The translations under genes and the position numbers were made by a program. From the NCBI GenBank assembly GCA_030867875.1, contig JAOWCC010000019.1, forward strand, positions 110,116,047-110,180,046: 64,000 bases of DNA. The letters are read 5' to 3'. The DNA comes from Actinernus sp. WN-2022. Taxonomy: Eukaryota; Cnidaria; Anthozoa; Actiniaria; Actinernidae. Positions 1 through 11,483 of the stretch are shown one piece after another. The notes beneath the pieces are model-generated. The model ran no database searches. It was not told the DNA's origin and saw nothing but the letters and a program-made list of their open reading frames with translations. Position 1 is the first letter of the stretch; the number at the start of each line of letters is the position of its first letter.

Positions 1-47
1 CACAAGTCCGCCAATACCTCAGTTGTTCAAGGAAGTCTAAGACATCT

Positions 48-173
48 ATACATTCTAATATACATTCTAGTATACATTCTAGTATACATTCTAGTATACA
101 TTCTAGTATACATTCTAGTATACATTCTAGTATACATTCTAGTATACATTCTAGTATACATTCTAGTATACAT
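48..173. repeat. 12-bp minisatellite, left block
   Basis: About ten tandem copies of TATACATTCTAG. The same unit resumes at 1490, so the two blocks were one array before the LINE at 174-1489 inserted into it. Confidence 0.95.
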
Positions 174-1489
174 TAATAATAATAATAACTTTATTTATAT
201 AGCGCAAATACAGATACGGATCTAAGCGCTTTACATGGGAATCTATAAATATATAAACAATAATAAAAAAATAAAAAAGTTAAAGAAAGCTGCTAATAGT
301 GATTAAAATCAATAATACTAAAATAAGTCTAACAAAACGGATACGCAAAATAATGAATTAATACTTATAAATTGTAAGCTAATTTAAAAAGATAAGTCTT
401 AAGCTTAGATTTAAAAATAGAAATAGTGCCAGAAGTTTTAATATCATAGGGCAAACTGTTCCACAGGATGGGGCTAGCTACGGAAGAGGCACAACAGCCA
501 TAAGTTTCTAACTTATAGGTAGGGATAACTAAATTATTGGCAGAAGAAGAGCGTAGTTGTCTAGTAGGAACATAGCGGTGTAATAATTGACTAAGATAGA
601 CAGGAGCCAAATCAATGAGGGATTTATACGTGAGCAATAGAATCTTAAATATTACTCGTTTTTCCACAGGTAACCAGTGTAGCTTAATTAAACAAGGCGT
701 GATCGAGTCATATTTGCGAGTACACGTGATAAGACGGGCTGCCGAGTTTTGTACATACTGAATCTTCTGCAACAGATATTTAGGCAAAGCATATAAGAGA
801 GCATTGCAGTGATCAAGTTTGGACGTAATAAAAGCGTTAATAAGAATCTCCATATCTCTATAGGAGAGATATTTCCTGATCTTAGCTAAATTTCGAATAT
901 GATAAAAACAAACTTTACAAATAGCACTGACATGTGTAGTCATATTAAGCTTGTTATCAAGCAAGACACCAATATTTCTAACAGAGTCAGATTGGGAAAT
1001 AACTTCATTAACCACTTTAAGAGAATCAAATAACGGGCGAGGACGGAAGCGGGAGCTAATAATTAAGAGTTCAGTTTTGTCTTTATTCAGCATCAGCTTA
1101 TTAGCAGACATCCAGGCGTCAATGTCCGTCACACATTCTTCAATACGCATCTTAGTCAACATCATATCAGCAGAATCATCAGAAGTAAACGAAGCATAAA
1201 TCTGGGTATCGTCAGCGTACAAGTGATACGACATATCATTCTTACGCAGAATGTCAGACAACGGTGCCATATAGAGTGAGAGAAGCACAGGTCCAAGTAC
1301 AGACCCTTGGGGTACTCCACAGTCCAAACAATAATTAGAAGAAGACTGACCCTCAACATGAACAGACTGCTTGCGATTACTTAAGTAGGAACAGAACCAG
1401 AGAAGCGCATTACCCTTAATTCCAAATCGACTGGACAGTCTAGATAGCAATATACAATGGTCCACAGTATCAAATGCAGCCGATAAATC
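174..1489 (-). mobile_element. 5'-truncated LINE retrotransposon
   Basis: This is a non-LTR retrotransposon on the minus strand, of CR1/L2-like character by eye. Its 3' end is an untranslated tail that includes a GCGCTATATAAATAAAG segment and ends in a (TTA)n microsatellite at about 174-190. Its 5' end is cut off inside the reverse transcriptase at the AFDTVDH motif (about 1465-1489). Both flanks are the same 12-bp minisatellite, which hides any target-site duplication. The coding part has no stop or frameshift, so the insertion looks recent compared with the other LINEs here. The clade is a guess. Confidence 0.88.
365..1465 (-). pseudogene. reverse transcriptase, N-terminally truncated (LINE ORF2)
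   Basis: An open frame of 366 codons covers the C-terminal half of a LINE ORF2. The AFDTVDH motif lies just upstream of the first Met, [10 protein letters not shown] is at about residues 50-59, and the catalytic YADD is at residues 83-86. The frame ends in the usual LINE C-terminal region with an LPYDI motif. The first Met is not a real start, because the frame stays open to the truncation point at 1489. No endonuclease domain or ORF1 is present, so the copy cannot be autonomous. In life the enzyme would carry out target-primed reverse transcription. The short plus-strand frame at 951-1199 is its shadow. Confidence 0.88.
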
Positions 1490-1754
1490 ATTCTAGTATA
1501 CATTCTAGTATACATTCTGGTATACATTCTGGTATACATTCTGGTATACATTCTGGTATACATTCTGGTATACATTCTGGTATACATTCTGGTATACATT
1601 CTGGTATACATTCTGGTATACATTCTGGTATACATTCTAGTATACATTCTAGTATACAATTCTAGTATACAATTCTAGTATACATTCTAGTATACATTCT
1701 AGTATACATTCTAGTATACATTCTAGTATACATTCTAGTATACATTCTAGTATA
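1490..1754. repeat. 12-bp minisatellite, right block
   Basis: About 22 units of TATACATTCTAG. A central run from about 1513 to 1634 carries the variant TATACATTCTGG, and two units near 1655-1680 are 13 bp (TATACAATTCTAG). Open frames on both strands here are by-products of the 12-bp period. Confidence 0.95.
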
Positions 1755-2033
1755 TTTTTACAACTACCGCCAAATTTCTCGCAATCTGATTGGCTTATTT
1801 TCATATGCAATATTTGGACAGACAACAAAAGCTGACGTCATTTGTCAAGGAATGCGCGTGCAGCATTCGTTTGAAGCTAAAAGTGTTTTGTTGTTGTAAA
1901 ATTGACTATTTAATTTGTTGTTGTTGTAAAAAACAATTTGAAGCTAGTTTTTTATGTGTCTGTCCTAATATTGACAATGATTTTCGTCATAACATGGACA
2001 TGGTCAAAATAGCTGTGGATCCACGAGGCGTCG

Positions 2034-2232
2034 TTTAGGGTGCGTTCGATTGACCGTATTCCGGAATAGGAATAGATGGAATAGTCTCTGGAAATCACTA
2101 GTTCGGGCATATTTTGCACTGTAAACTACAAATGCTTGCTGATATATGATATTCAGGATACATTTAGTATTCCCGTGGCTAAAAAATCCCAGTATACGTA
2201 TAAGCGATACGGTCAATCGAACGCACCCTAAA
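2034..2232. mobile_element. MITE with TIR AGGGTGCGTTCGATTGACCG, copy A
   Basis: The left end AGGGTGCGTTCGATTGACCG is matched in inverse at the right end (CGGTCAATCGAACGCACCCT). The interior is AT-rich and non-coding. Copy B lies at 50411-50635. The target duplication is unclear, because the TTTA next to the left end and the TAAA next to the right end are also inverted. Confidence 0.85.
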
Positions 2233-2510
2233 AGTCCGAGAAATAAATAAATAACTTACTTTGAATAACTTATTAAAGTCGCCTCAATCAGGGCGGGGGG
2301 CAGGGCCAACGGCGGCACGAAAAGACGTTAATGTTGCTGCATTAATTACATCAACGGGTAGGCGATTCCACACTCGGTCAGTTCGAACGAAGAATGAGTA
2401 GCTAAACGGGAGCACTCAACAGTTAGTCGTACCATGGGTTTTGCTGGTTTTCGCAGGCCGTCGAATATTAATATTATCGCTCAACATATCTAGAAAATTT
2501 GAAAAGCTGG
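2233..2510 (-). pseudogene. LINE ORF2 C-terminus relic
   Basis: Minus-strand translation gives a typical LINE C-terminal end around VWNRLPVDVINAATLTSFRA, followed by a stop near 2285 and an (ATTT)n tail at about 2240-2255. One in-frame stop lies upstream, near 2410-2420. There is no RT core. MITE copy A abuts the 3' tail. Confidence 0.72.
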
Positions 2511-2779
2511 CTTAAACTCGGGGAAGGAAAGAAATAATCCATTACTGTAAACAACTTGACAAGTCGACTTGGAGTATAACTAATGGTCGCGGGTAGACGG
2601 TGTAAAAAGGTGCGGGTGCAAGTAAAAAGTGCGGGTAAAAATATGCAATGTATTCGAGAGAAAAAACATAATAGCGAATTTGATTTGTTTTATGTAGTCG
2701 TTCAAATTAAAGCTGGTTCATGTTCACACCGTGTCAGTTTGCCATACCGACATCAAACTGCGGGTACAAACAAACTTTA
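2511..2779. other. no recognised feature
   Basis: Unremarkable sequence. A 66-codon plus frame at 2583-2783 matches nothing I recognise and is probably chance. Confidence 0.4.
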
Positions 2780-2875
2780 TTAAGAATGAAAAGTCCGAAG
2801 ACTATACAGTAAAGCTGCTATACAACGTAAAATTCTAACACAAAGCACTACGGTTAGCTAGGCCTGACACGAAAA
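2780..2875 (+). repeat. 96-bp dispersed repeat, copy 1
   Basis: It begins TTAAGAATGAAAAGTCCGAA and is nearly identical to 3304-3399. The AAGTCCGAAGACTAT..AAAGCTG box recurs in diverged form at about 42228 and resembles 3848-3880. Confidence 0.85.
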
Positions 2876-3209
2876 GTGCTCGAACTAGATTGCAGCCATA
2901 GACAGCTGTTTCGTTCTTATTAGAACTCGTCAGTATGGCATAGCAAACAGTACGCGGGCTTCGGTGCCACTGCACTACCGACCCGGACTGCGCTAAGAAG
3001 CATCTAGTAAGAGCTCACAGAAATGCTTGGTTATCGGGTCACACGTCATTACGTGTGGCGAAAAGCCAAAAACCAAGCAAATCTGAACTAAATGTGTCAG
3101 TGCTTTGCGAGAAATAAAGTGATGCTGGCCAGACCAGCTTCATAAAAATGATGACAAATAGCAGGAATAATCGGATCTATAAAAGACCTACGGTACAAAA
3201 AGCCACAAT

Positions 3210-3541
3210 AGAAAATATATACATTTGCAAATACCGTGATCAAAAATCCTGCAAAAATACGTTGGATCCGAAGTAAGGACCTATACAGCCAAAATATAAA
3301 CGATTAAGAATGAAAAGTCCGAAGACTATACAGCAAAGCTGATATACAACGTAAAATTCTAACACAAAGCACTACGGTTAGCTAGGCCTGACACGAAAAA
3401 GCAAAAAATCTTGGATTTCTGACAAAAACTAAAAACCACTCAATAATGCTTCAAAATGATCTCAAACAATCCTGTATTTTTGTATATCCAACGTATTTTG
3501 CAGGATTATTGTTCACGGTATTTGCTTATGTATATATTTTC
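3210..3541. mobile_element. 332-bp foldback element
   Basis: Arms of about 58 bp, at 3210-3269 and 3485-3541, are inverted copies sharing AGAAAATATATACAT and GCAAATACCGTGA. The interior holds copy 2 of the 96-bp repeat. I found no clear target-site duplication. Confidence 0.75.
3304..3399 (+). repeat. 96-bp dispersed repeat, copy 2
   Basis: Direct repeat of 2780-2875 with only a few differences. It sits inside the 3210-3541 foldback. Confidence 0.85.
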
Positions 3542-3838
3542 TAAACTTTATTAGCATGCCATATACATAAATGGTATTGCCTAAAAAATGAAAACATAGA
3601 TAAAAGAAGCTAAACTAACTTTGAGAACGATTTCTAATATTGATTTCTTAGTTCAAAGGCTATAAGGAAAAATAAAAACATTAGTAAAAACATTAGTAAA
3701 AACAATCCTCGTATTTACTAATTAGTGTGTTAGATATATATATAGTTAAGGTTAGAAAACCACAGCAAAAACCGTGTACAATCAATCCTGCCAGACGTTG
3801 GATCAAAAAACAGATCTTGATCAGCAAGAAGAAGAAAA

Positions 3839-3908
3839 TATAATGATAAAGTGTCCGAAGACTACTGCAATGCTCATCAAATACAACGCTTGTCGAGGTT
3901 TATACGAT
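3839..3908 (+). repeat. 70-bp repeat shared with 47581-47650
   Basis: This begins TAATGATAAAGTGTCCGAAG and runs into the hammerhead-like motif. The inverted copy at 47581-47650 is nearly identical but stops at the motif boundary. It is probably the tail of a dispersed retroelement. Confidence 0.75.
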
Positions 3909-3945
3909 ATTTCGGCTGGCCAGTACCAGCCTTCTTCAGGTTTAC
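3903..3945 (-). other. hammerhead-like motif, copy 1
   Basis: Reading the minus strand, CUGAAGA (3933-3939) is followed by one A, a GGCUGG..CCAGCC hairpin, then GAAA (3910-3913) and UAUC. This order matches the conserved core of a hammerhead ribozyme, as reported in Penelope-like retroelements. The extra base between CUGAAGA and stem II departs from the canonical fold, so activity is uncertain. Confidence 0.45.
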
Positions 3946-3989
3946 TACAGTGGAGGTCACAAATGGATACAAGGCTTATATAAATTGTT

Positions 3990-4770
3990 AATTACGTAAC
4001 TATGAGGGGAAATTACAAAATCGATGACATATGTTTTATACAATAGTAACACATAAAAGGAAATTACGAAATAGGTTTGAAAAGATAGTACAGATAGAGT
4101 AACAGCCGACAATAAAGGTCAAACGGTGAAATTACATTTCATCACGTGTATTCATTCCGAGTGGTTCGAGGGTTTTAGCTTTATAGAGGAGATATGATTC
4201 ACGTGCTTTTCTCACGGAATCGCGTTTAGATATAGTATGATTAGCATGCTGTGTGTGTGTATATATATGTATGTGTATACATCGATATATTTTTCTTTCT
4301 ATTGTTATTCAAATTGAAGTAATAATTATGTGTGTGTGCTACTAATCGAACTCTGAAATTGGAAATCCAGTCAAACCAGTTTACATTTCCAGGGTACAGA
4401 ATTTGCATCAATCTCAATTCAAAGCAGTCAGTTGAACCCTTAGTCCCCTTAGAAAGCTGCAAATCGAAGGCAAGAGTTGGCGAAATGCAATAATTTATGG
4501 CAAAAGATAAGAAAGAATTATATCTCAGCGCGCGATTCCATAAGGATAGAGAAGGTTACTTGATAATTTCGAAATCGAAGAAGTTGATGCGAGTGTGTTA
4601 GTTCTCGATCATTCACCTATTTCCAGCAGTCGGACACGAAAAGTTTGTTACCTGTTTGTTTTCATTTAGTCAGTTAATAATATCGTATGTGATTTGTTTC
4701 AATGTATAGACATTGCTGATTCTTTCTGATAAACGTTTAAACTGTTGAGAGTGTATATTATTGTCCATAT
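3990..4770. other. intergenic, alternating TG/TA tract only
   Basis: No coding signal. Positions 4250-4283 form an alternating purine-pyrimidine run (TG then TA dinucleotides). Confidence 0.5.
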
Positions 4771-4779
4771 AAAAATTCA

Positions 4780-4935
4780 AATTCGACCGAACGCAATCGA
4801 ACTGATTAGTGATTCATCGTTCGATTGAGTTCGGTAATCGAATCACCCAAAAGGTAGGTGTTCGATTACGTTCGATTACAAGATTAATCGAACTCCATCG
4901 AACGATAAGGGTTCGATTGAGTTCGATTAGACGTT
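4780..4935. repeat. cluster of TTCGAT/ATCGAA motifs
   Basis: Roughly nine TTCGAT or ATCGAA hexamers, on both strands, lie within about 155 bp, several inside the longer form TTCGATTGAGTTCG. This could be a decayed palindromic repeat or a protein-binding cluster. Confidence 0.6.
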
Positions 4936-5067
4936 TATTTTTCCTTCTGTGTTACTATATTTAGTATATTTCTGTAATAATAATAATAATATAAAAAAAA
5001 AAAAATTCTAACTAAATATAGAAAATGTAACTGGAAAAAAATCATTGTGAAATGTGAAATAAAGTAT

Positions 5068-5258
5068 TTTAATATATAATTTTCGATGAAATACCAGTGT
5101 ATATCTCTTTCTAAAAAGTGATATCTTCACGTGTGAAGATATAAATGATATCTTCACACGTGAAGATATCACTTTTGAAAATATGACTTGCTTTCAAAGA
5201 TTTCTAGCCTTTTTAGTAAGAGATTGAAACTGGTATTTCATCGATAATTATATATTAA
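5068..5258. mobile_element. foldback element with nested hairpin
   Basis: The outer arms pair AATATATAATTTTCGATGAA with its inverse near 5240-5257. Inside, GATATCTTCACGTGTGAAGA and its inverse form a second palindrome around 5120-5172. Related sequences occur at 26290-26410 and about 58085-58125. Confidence 0.8.
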
Positions 5259-5269
5259 ACAGAACATTA

Positions 5270-5400
5270 CATGGCCGCTTGGAGATACGAATTTTATCTT
5301 CTCGTGTTGATGAAATATCTTACTCGTTCACTGCGCTCAGCTCACTCGTAAGATATTCAATCAACACTCGAAGATAAAATCCGTATCTCCGCGCGGCTGC
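5270..5400. mobile_element. foldback MITE (GGAGATACG type), copy 1
   Basis: The arms GGAGATACGAATTTTATCTT and the inverse ending CCGTATCTCC enclose a GATATTTCATCAACAC-type hairpin. It abuts the preceding foldback. Similar composites lie at 26290-26560 and 57800-58130. Confidence 0.8.
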
Positions 5401-5601
5401 GGCCCATTCGGTCCCAGTCCTTTATCAGTTTACGAAAGCTAATTTGTGCAACCGGAAATGGTTTATGATACGTCGTGAACCCGTTTGACCTGCATTGCAT
5501 ACATCATTACATGCATATTACGAAATCCCAGAACATCTTGTCTCACACGCAATCCAGTTCTTGCAATATCCTCCAGCCACAATCTCTACGTACACCTAAA
5601 G

Positions 5602-6861
5602 ATGGAACTGAAAATCCCGAGTGAAACTGAAAACAGTGCAAGTCTATTAAGGTCGACACTAATTCACGTCAAATCGGCCGAGCTGGTTACTATCAAGGAG
5701 AGAACAAGAGGGAAGAAGATACAATACGTCTTTGTTTTCAACTTAGAGTGGTCTGACAACTCCTCTAGCACGATATGGAGGAGTTATAGTGACTTGTTTG
5801 AGCTACAATGTAAGCTGTTGGATGAATTCCCTGAAGAAGCTAGCAGTAGTGGAAAAGGAAAGTCAAGGAACATTCCATACCTTCCAGGTAAATAGACCCT
5901 TTCAGCTTGCCTGTTTGTACCCTGGGTTCCAGAGGCCCGAAGAAGTAAGAAAGGCCCAAAGAATTCGCTCCTCGCTGGCGGCGCTTCGCCCGTTTGTTGC
6001 CCCATTTCAGACCACGTGACAATTCTCTAGCGGAGTCAGTGCTTTGTTTTCCAATTTAGAAATTGGTACATTTCCTCTTGGGATACAGAAAAACAATACA
6101 ATATTACTCAAGGGAAAAGTGGCAACAAAGAAGCAAGTTGAAAGGGTCTTTTAAGGGTGCAGTTCACATAAATAAAACACCCTCAATGGCACTTTAATAG
6201 ATAATCATTGGGCTAATTGTTAGCATCCCCTGCAGAAGTTTTTAGGGCATCTCATCTCATATTTATTACAGTAATTCTTTCAGTCCAGGATATTATAAAG
6301 GTCATGCAATGGCAATTAAATGGCAGAAAACTTATAATTTTTCATATATGTGCAACAGCAAAAATAATGTATCTACATTAAGTATACACACATAATAATC
6401 AATAATAGCAATATACATGTTATTATGCATACATGTTGATATATTATGTCACAATGTTAATTTTGTTTTATCCCTTTCTTATTATAGGCCGAAAAATATT
6501 CAAAAAAAGCGACTTAACGCTTGCAGAAGCAAGAAGGTCAAGAATAGCTAAGTATGTAAAGGGAATTTTACAGCTGCCACAAAATATCTCCCAGAGCTGC
6601 TGTGTTGTTTCATTTTTCCACAAGTTGCAGGATGATCCAGAGTGTTTTACTCAGTTCCCTTCACAGCTCAACACTTTGTCAGACTTTGAGTCATTAGGCA
6701 ATAAACATGAAGAACAAGCATTAATTACAGCTGAGGGACAATGTACAGAGGAGTACAAGTCAGATCAAGCTAGTTGCCATGGAAATAGTTTTGCAGAAAG
6801 CCATACTAATCAGTCGTATGTGTCATCTTTGAGTACAGACAATCAACTGAGTAGCAATTAA
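5602..6861 (+). CDS. PX-domain protein (TKS/p47phox-like PX, no SH3)
   Basis: Two exons, 5602-5887 and 6488-6861, encode 219 residues. The phase-1 intron has donor CCAG|GTAAAT and acceptor TTCTTATTATAG. The start at 5602 has A at -3 and G at +4. A PX (phosphoinositide-binding) domain covers about residues 18-142. It shows a WSDN..TIWRSY strand with a basic residue at Arg60, a PxxP loop (PYLP, residues 92-95) that the splice completes as LPGRKIF, a basic ARRSR helix at 110-114, and an LPQNISQS..FFH end. It looks closest to the PX of SH3PXD2 (TKS) proteins, which bring NADPH oxidase or podosome partners to membranes. The last 75 or so residues are Ser/Asn-rich and look disordered. No SH3 domain was found downstream, so this is either a short PX protein, a truncated paralogue, or a gene with unseen alternative 3' exons. 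Confidence 0.85.
5888..6487 (+). other. intron of the PX gene
   Basis: A 600-bp phase-1 GT-AG intron with a T-rich tract before the acceptor. Removing it joins the two halves of the PX domain exactly at the conserved PYLPG segment. Confidence 0.85.
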
Positions 6862-6973
6862 GATAAAAATGAAAAAAAGTTTAGGAGTTATGACACAATG
6901 ATACATCATAGCATGAAATTCACACCCACTTTTGATTCTCTTGGCATTATATTATTATGAACATGCATGGGTA

Positions 6974-6979
6974 AATAAA
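6974..6979 (+). terminator. polyadenylation signal of the PX gene
   Basis: AATAAA lies 113 bp after the stop codon and is followed by a T/G-rich stretch near 6985-7010. Confidence 0.55.
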
Positions 6980-7269
6980 AATATTGTATTTTATTGTGTT
7001 GTATTGTCAGTAAATCATGAAAAGTACCAATGCCTCCACTGGGCTGCCCTGAGGGGGAACACTCGTTTATTATGTAATATATGTGCAACGGGTCCGGGTT
7101 TAACCTAATTTCAATTTCCAGGTCTGCCTTTTGAATTCTGGGTCTTATAGACAATTCAAAATAAATCAGATAGGGATAACATCTGGGTTTGTTTTAACAA
7201 TATTAACTTGGAAATCCAGATTTTGGAGCAATTTTTTTCTTGTAAAACTGGGTTCAATTGTGGACTCCT

Positions 7270-8252
7270 GGCCACATATACCTTAATCTATGTAAAGGAA
7301 CATATACCTTAATCCATGTAGGGCACATATACCTTAATCCATGTAAGGAACATCACCTTAATCCATGTATGCCACATATACCTTAATCCATGTATGCCAC
7401 ATATACCTTAATCCATGTAAGGAACATATACCTTAATCCATGTATGCCACATATACCTTAATCCATGCATGCCACATATACCTTAATCCATGTAAAGGAA
7501 CATATACCTTAATCCATGTATGCCACATATACCTTAATCCATGTAAGGAACATATACCTTAATCCATGTATGCCACATATACCTTAATCCATGTAAGGAA
7601 CATATACCTTAATCCACGTATGCCACATATACCTTAATCCATTTATGCCACATATACCTTAATCCATGTAATGCCACATATACCTTAATCCATGTATGCC
7701 ACATATACCTTAATCCATGTAAGGAACATATACCTTAATCCATGTAAGGAACATATACCTTAATCCATGTAAGGAACATATACATTAATCCATGTAAGGA
7801 ACATATACCTTAATCCATGTATGCCACATATACCTTAATCCATGTATGCCACATATACCTTAATCCACGTATGCCACATATACCTTAATCCATGTAAAGG
7901 AACATATATCTTAATCCACGTATGCCACATATACCTTAATCCATGTATGCCACATATACCTTAACCTATGTAAGGAACATATACCTTAATCTATGTATGC
8001 CACATATACCTTAATCCATGTAAGGAACATATACCTTAATCCATGTAAGGAACATATACCTTAATCCATGTATGCCACATATACCTTAATCCATGTAAGG
8101 AACATATACCTTAATCCATGTAAGGAACATATACCTTAATCCGTGTATGCCACATATACCTTAATCCATGTATGCCACATATACCTTAATCCACGTAGGC
8201 CACATATACCTTAATCCACGTAGGCCACATATACCTTAATCCATGTAGGGCA
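7270..8252. repeat. 25-bp minisatellite with two alternating unit types
   Basis: About 39 units share the core ACATATACCTTAATCCATGT. They fall into two classes, beginning AGGAAC or TGCCAC, arranged in an irregular order (for example four AGGAAC units in a row near 7700-7810). A few units carry one extra base. No coding capacity. Confidence 0.95.
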
Positions 8253-8512
8253 CAGCCCAAGTTTTTAGACTTGATACACATGTACTGCAAGTTTATTAAA
8301 CAGCTTCAAAAGATTATTCTAACAGATCATAATAGTCCAATTTCATATTCGAAAATTACTGCTGAATGTGATGACTGCAGATGCACATACATTGTATACA
8401 GGGTTGGCCTTGTTCTTAAGTTAAACAGTCGCAAACACCAGCAAAGGAGGAGCAAAACATGAAACACAACACACAGATGTGAATGCCCACCTTGCTGGTA
8501 TTTATTGTTTAA

Positions 8513-9050
8513 CTTAAAGTGCAACTAACCCCTTTTGCAATTTTTATGCATACAAATCTTTGAAAGGTTTTGAGTACTTCTGCAAAGAAAGTTTTGGCTT
8601 ACAGAGAAAACTCTATGTTCTATGCTTGTTTGAAATGGTGAAATTTTGACCCATGACCGCGTAAGAAAAAGCCTGGGTCGATTCTTGATCTTACGTCATC
8701 CAACTCATTCGACTTTGCAATAATTTGAATAAATATTTAGCATTTACTCTAAAATAACTGTTTTGTTTAGTAACAACTCACAGACTGTGTATATTCTCTA
8801 TATATCGATGTTGTTGTGATAGAAAGCCGCCATGGAGAATAATGCATTAATGAGGTGACATAAGATCAAGAATCGACCCAGGCTTTTTCTTACGCGGTCA
8901 TGGTCAGGAAAGGTGAACATTTCACCATTTCAAACAAGCATAGAACATAGAGTATTCTCTGTAAGCCAAAAATTTCTTCGCAGAAGTACTCAAAGCCTTT
9001 CAAAGATTTGTATGCATAAAAATTGCAAAAGGGGTTAGTTGCACTTTAAG
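8513..9050. mobile_element. 538-bp foldback element, ends CTTAAAGTGC
   Basis: Inverted arms of about 190 bp (8513-8698 and 8858-9050) surround a short AT-rich centre. The ends read CTTAAAGTGCAACTAACCCC and its inverse. The terminal CTTAAAGTGC is shared with 21048-21513, suggesting one family. There is no transposase. Confidence 0.9.
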
Positions 9051-11477
9051 AACGAGGCTAACCCTGCATACATGCATCTGTATTCATTGCATTCAGCGGT
9101 AATTTTCGAATATTAAACTGGACTATTTTCAGAAATTGATATATACTGTAGACCCCATCAATTTTACTAGTGAAAATCATATAAAAATCCTGGTGTTTTA
9201 CCAGACATACATGTACAAATAAAGGTTGCTCATGTGACCAATTATACTTCTTGTTATTGGTCAATTCTCTCATCAATTATTGAGTTTTGAACAAGTTTTA
9301 AAATGTGAAAAACACCAAAATGAGGCCGATCAATCATGACTGCCTATTCTCACAGGTCAAAATTAAAAATCACCATATTTGGATTCAGACTATAAGCTAT
9401 GTATTATTTTTACATAAGAATTTATCAGTCCACACTAATGTGAGTACATAACACTTACATTTATTGGAACTGTAACATTTAAGTGCTTACATTTACAATG
9501 ATGTAACTACTATACATGTGATTTTCCCATTGTGAATACAGTAATAGCTTGGTTTTCCTGAGATGAACATGTTTTTACAAGCTGTTTGATACAAGTTTAT
9601 GAAGTATTATAAAAAGTTATGATGAAAGCCTTAAGTAGTTAGTCCAAGTGGTGAGTACACATGTCCTCATGTACAACAAAAATAGAATCGCAGTGAAATA
9701 ATTATACCAAAAAATTACTCCTAACATTTCCACACACAAACATAATTTTCAATTGAAATCTACTTCCTAAACCAAGGCCCATGTACATTTGTATCATACT
9801 CAATAGCTTAACTATCAATAACATCATTGGCTAATGTGTTTGTACATCACTGTTATGATTCAGTATCAATTAATGCCTATAAAAAGATCAGCAAAAGAAA
9901 CACCCCCAAGTGGTTTTAAAAACTTTAAATGTACTCTTTTTGGACAAAATGAACATGCTTGTGTGCAAGTTGCAAACTCTGAAAATAAAAGTTAAAACCA
10001 AGTTATTGCATTGTTTTATCAGCTGCAGTTTTTTTTTGGTTCAAGCCATTCTCCAGCAGAAAGGCAGCTGCTTTTTGGTAATTTGTAACCCTAAGTATAG
10101 TAACAAGTTACCACAGGTCAAAAATCAGAAATTAATGCTAGAAACATCTGGTAATAGTGGTAGACAAATGAATATCACCAGGATAGAGTGATATACCTTG
10201 AAATGTAGCATTATTCAATTAAGCCACTATTCCATCTGGCTTTAGTAATATTATTCACTGAAAATGTCACAATACATGTAGCATTGAATGCTGAAAGAAG
10301 AGTTAGTTTTGACCTTTTAGTTCTTGGGAAATACTCAGTGTGCTAACTTAAGCAACATCTACTACACCTCATCTGAATACAGCCTGTACATTACATCCTT
10401 CCCTAACAGTATTATTTACAAGGTACATGAGCCGGTAAAGAAGTTGAACACTACAATATTAAGAAGTTTATGTATTGAAAACCTTAGTTCAAATTAATGC
10501 ATTGCAAGACCTACTTATATTTAGTTGCTAGGTTGACTTTGAAGTTGATAAGAAATATTGCCAGGCTAGTTCAGTAATTATTCCTCTTATATTTTAAGTT
10601 GGTCAAATTGAAAACAAGTCTGCAATGCCTGAAGTCAAATTAAATACTAATAAAATTATTTCAAATAGCAGAGTTATTGCAAATTACCAGGGTTATCAGA
10701 AGCAATCTCTATTATCATTGAAATTTGTTGCTTTGTAAGAAAATACAGGTGGCAAAACAAATTACAGTTGGAAATAAATGTTGCTAATAATATGGCTATT
10801 GCCTTCGAAATACAACCTCAAAATATCCTATTTCACTTGTGATTTATATATTGTAACTTCAGCAGCATGAAGAGTTTATAATAACTGACCTTAGCCAGTT
10901 TCAAAGTAAAAAAAGTATTTCTTGTTAACTAGAATATCTAATTACGTGATGCAATGGGTTTTTAAGGCCCTGCTCACAGGGTAGTATCTGGGATACCTTT
11001 TAACTCTCACAAAGATCTGAAATTCCCATAAAACTTTAAAGAAATTTAACCAGCTCACAAGCTTTTACTTACAATGCATATAGGTTTATTTTAATCACTC
11101 TGTGCTGGAACAAGGGAAGAAACCTCTTTCGGCGCCTGCAATGTTTTTTTTTTGTGTCAAGCATGCACAACAATGACGTAAGCATGACGTTTGTAAGCAC
11201 CAAATTGTTTGAAAAAATTAGCACATGTTCTTTAAAAAGCATTTTCCTACTCAATGTCATGTCATAACAGGAAGAAAACCGGTCTAAAACTGGTATATCA
11301 GATAGACCACAATGTTTTGTGGATGTAAAATCGTGGGTGCCAGCAATTAAAAGAAACCTCTGCTCACTGGGTTGATTTTACCGAGGCTTGATCATACCTT
11401 TAGGTGGTTTGTGAAGCTTCATTTAAAGATTATTAACCATCAGCTTCTATGAAGATCATTTAACCCTGAATGTGTCC
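9051..11477. other. AT-rich intergenic region
   Basis: I see no gene, RNA or repeat array in these 2.4 kb. The short frames at 9058-9276, 9910-10191 and 11069-11260 have no recognisable similarity. Confidence 0.5.
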
Positions 11478-11483
11478 TTTATT
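11478..11483 (-). terminator. candidate polyadenylation signal of UBE2QL1
   Basis: TTTATT on the plus strand reads AATAAA on the minus strand, about 300 bp after the UBE2QL1 stop. It is the nearest canonical signal I found. Confidence 0.4.

Noticed and set aside
7270..8252. CRISPR-like array
   Set aside because: The units abut with no unique spacers, and the context is animal nuclear DNA. It is a minisatellite.
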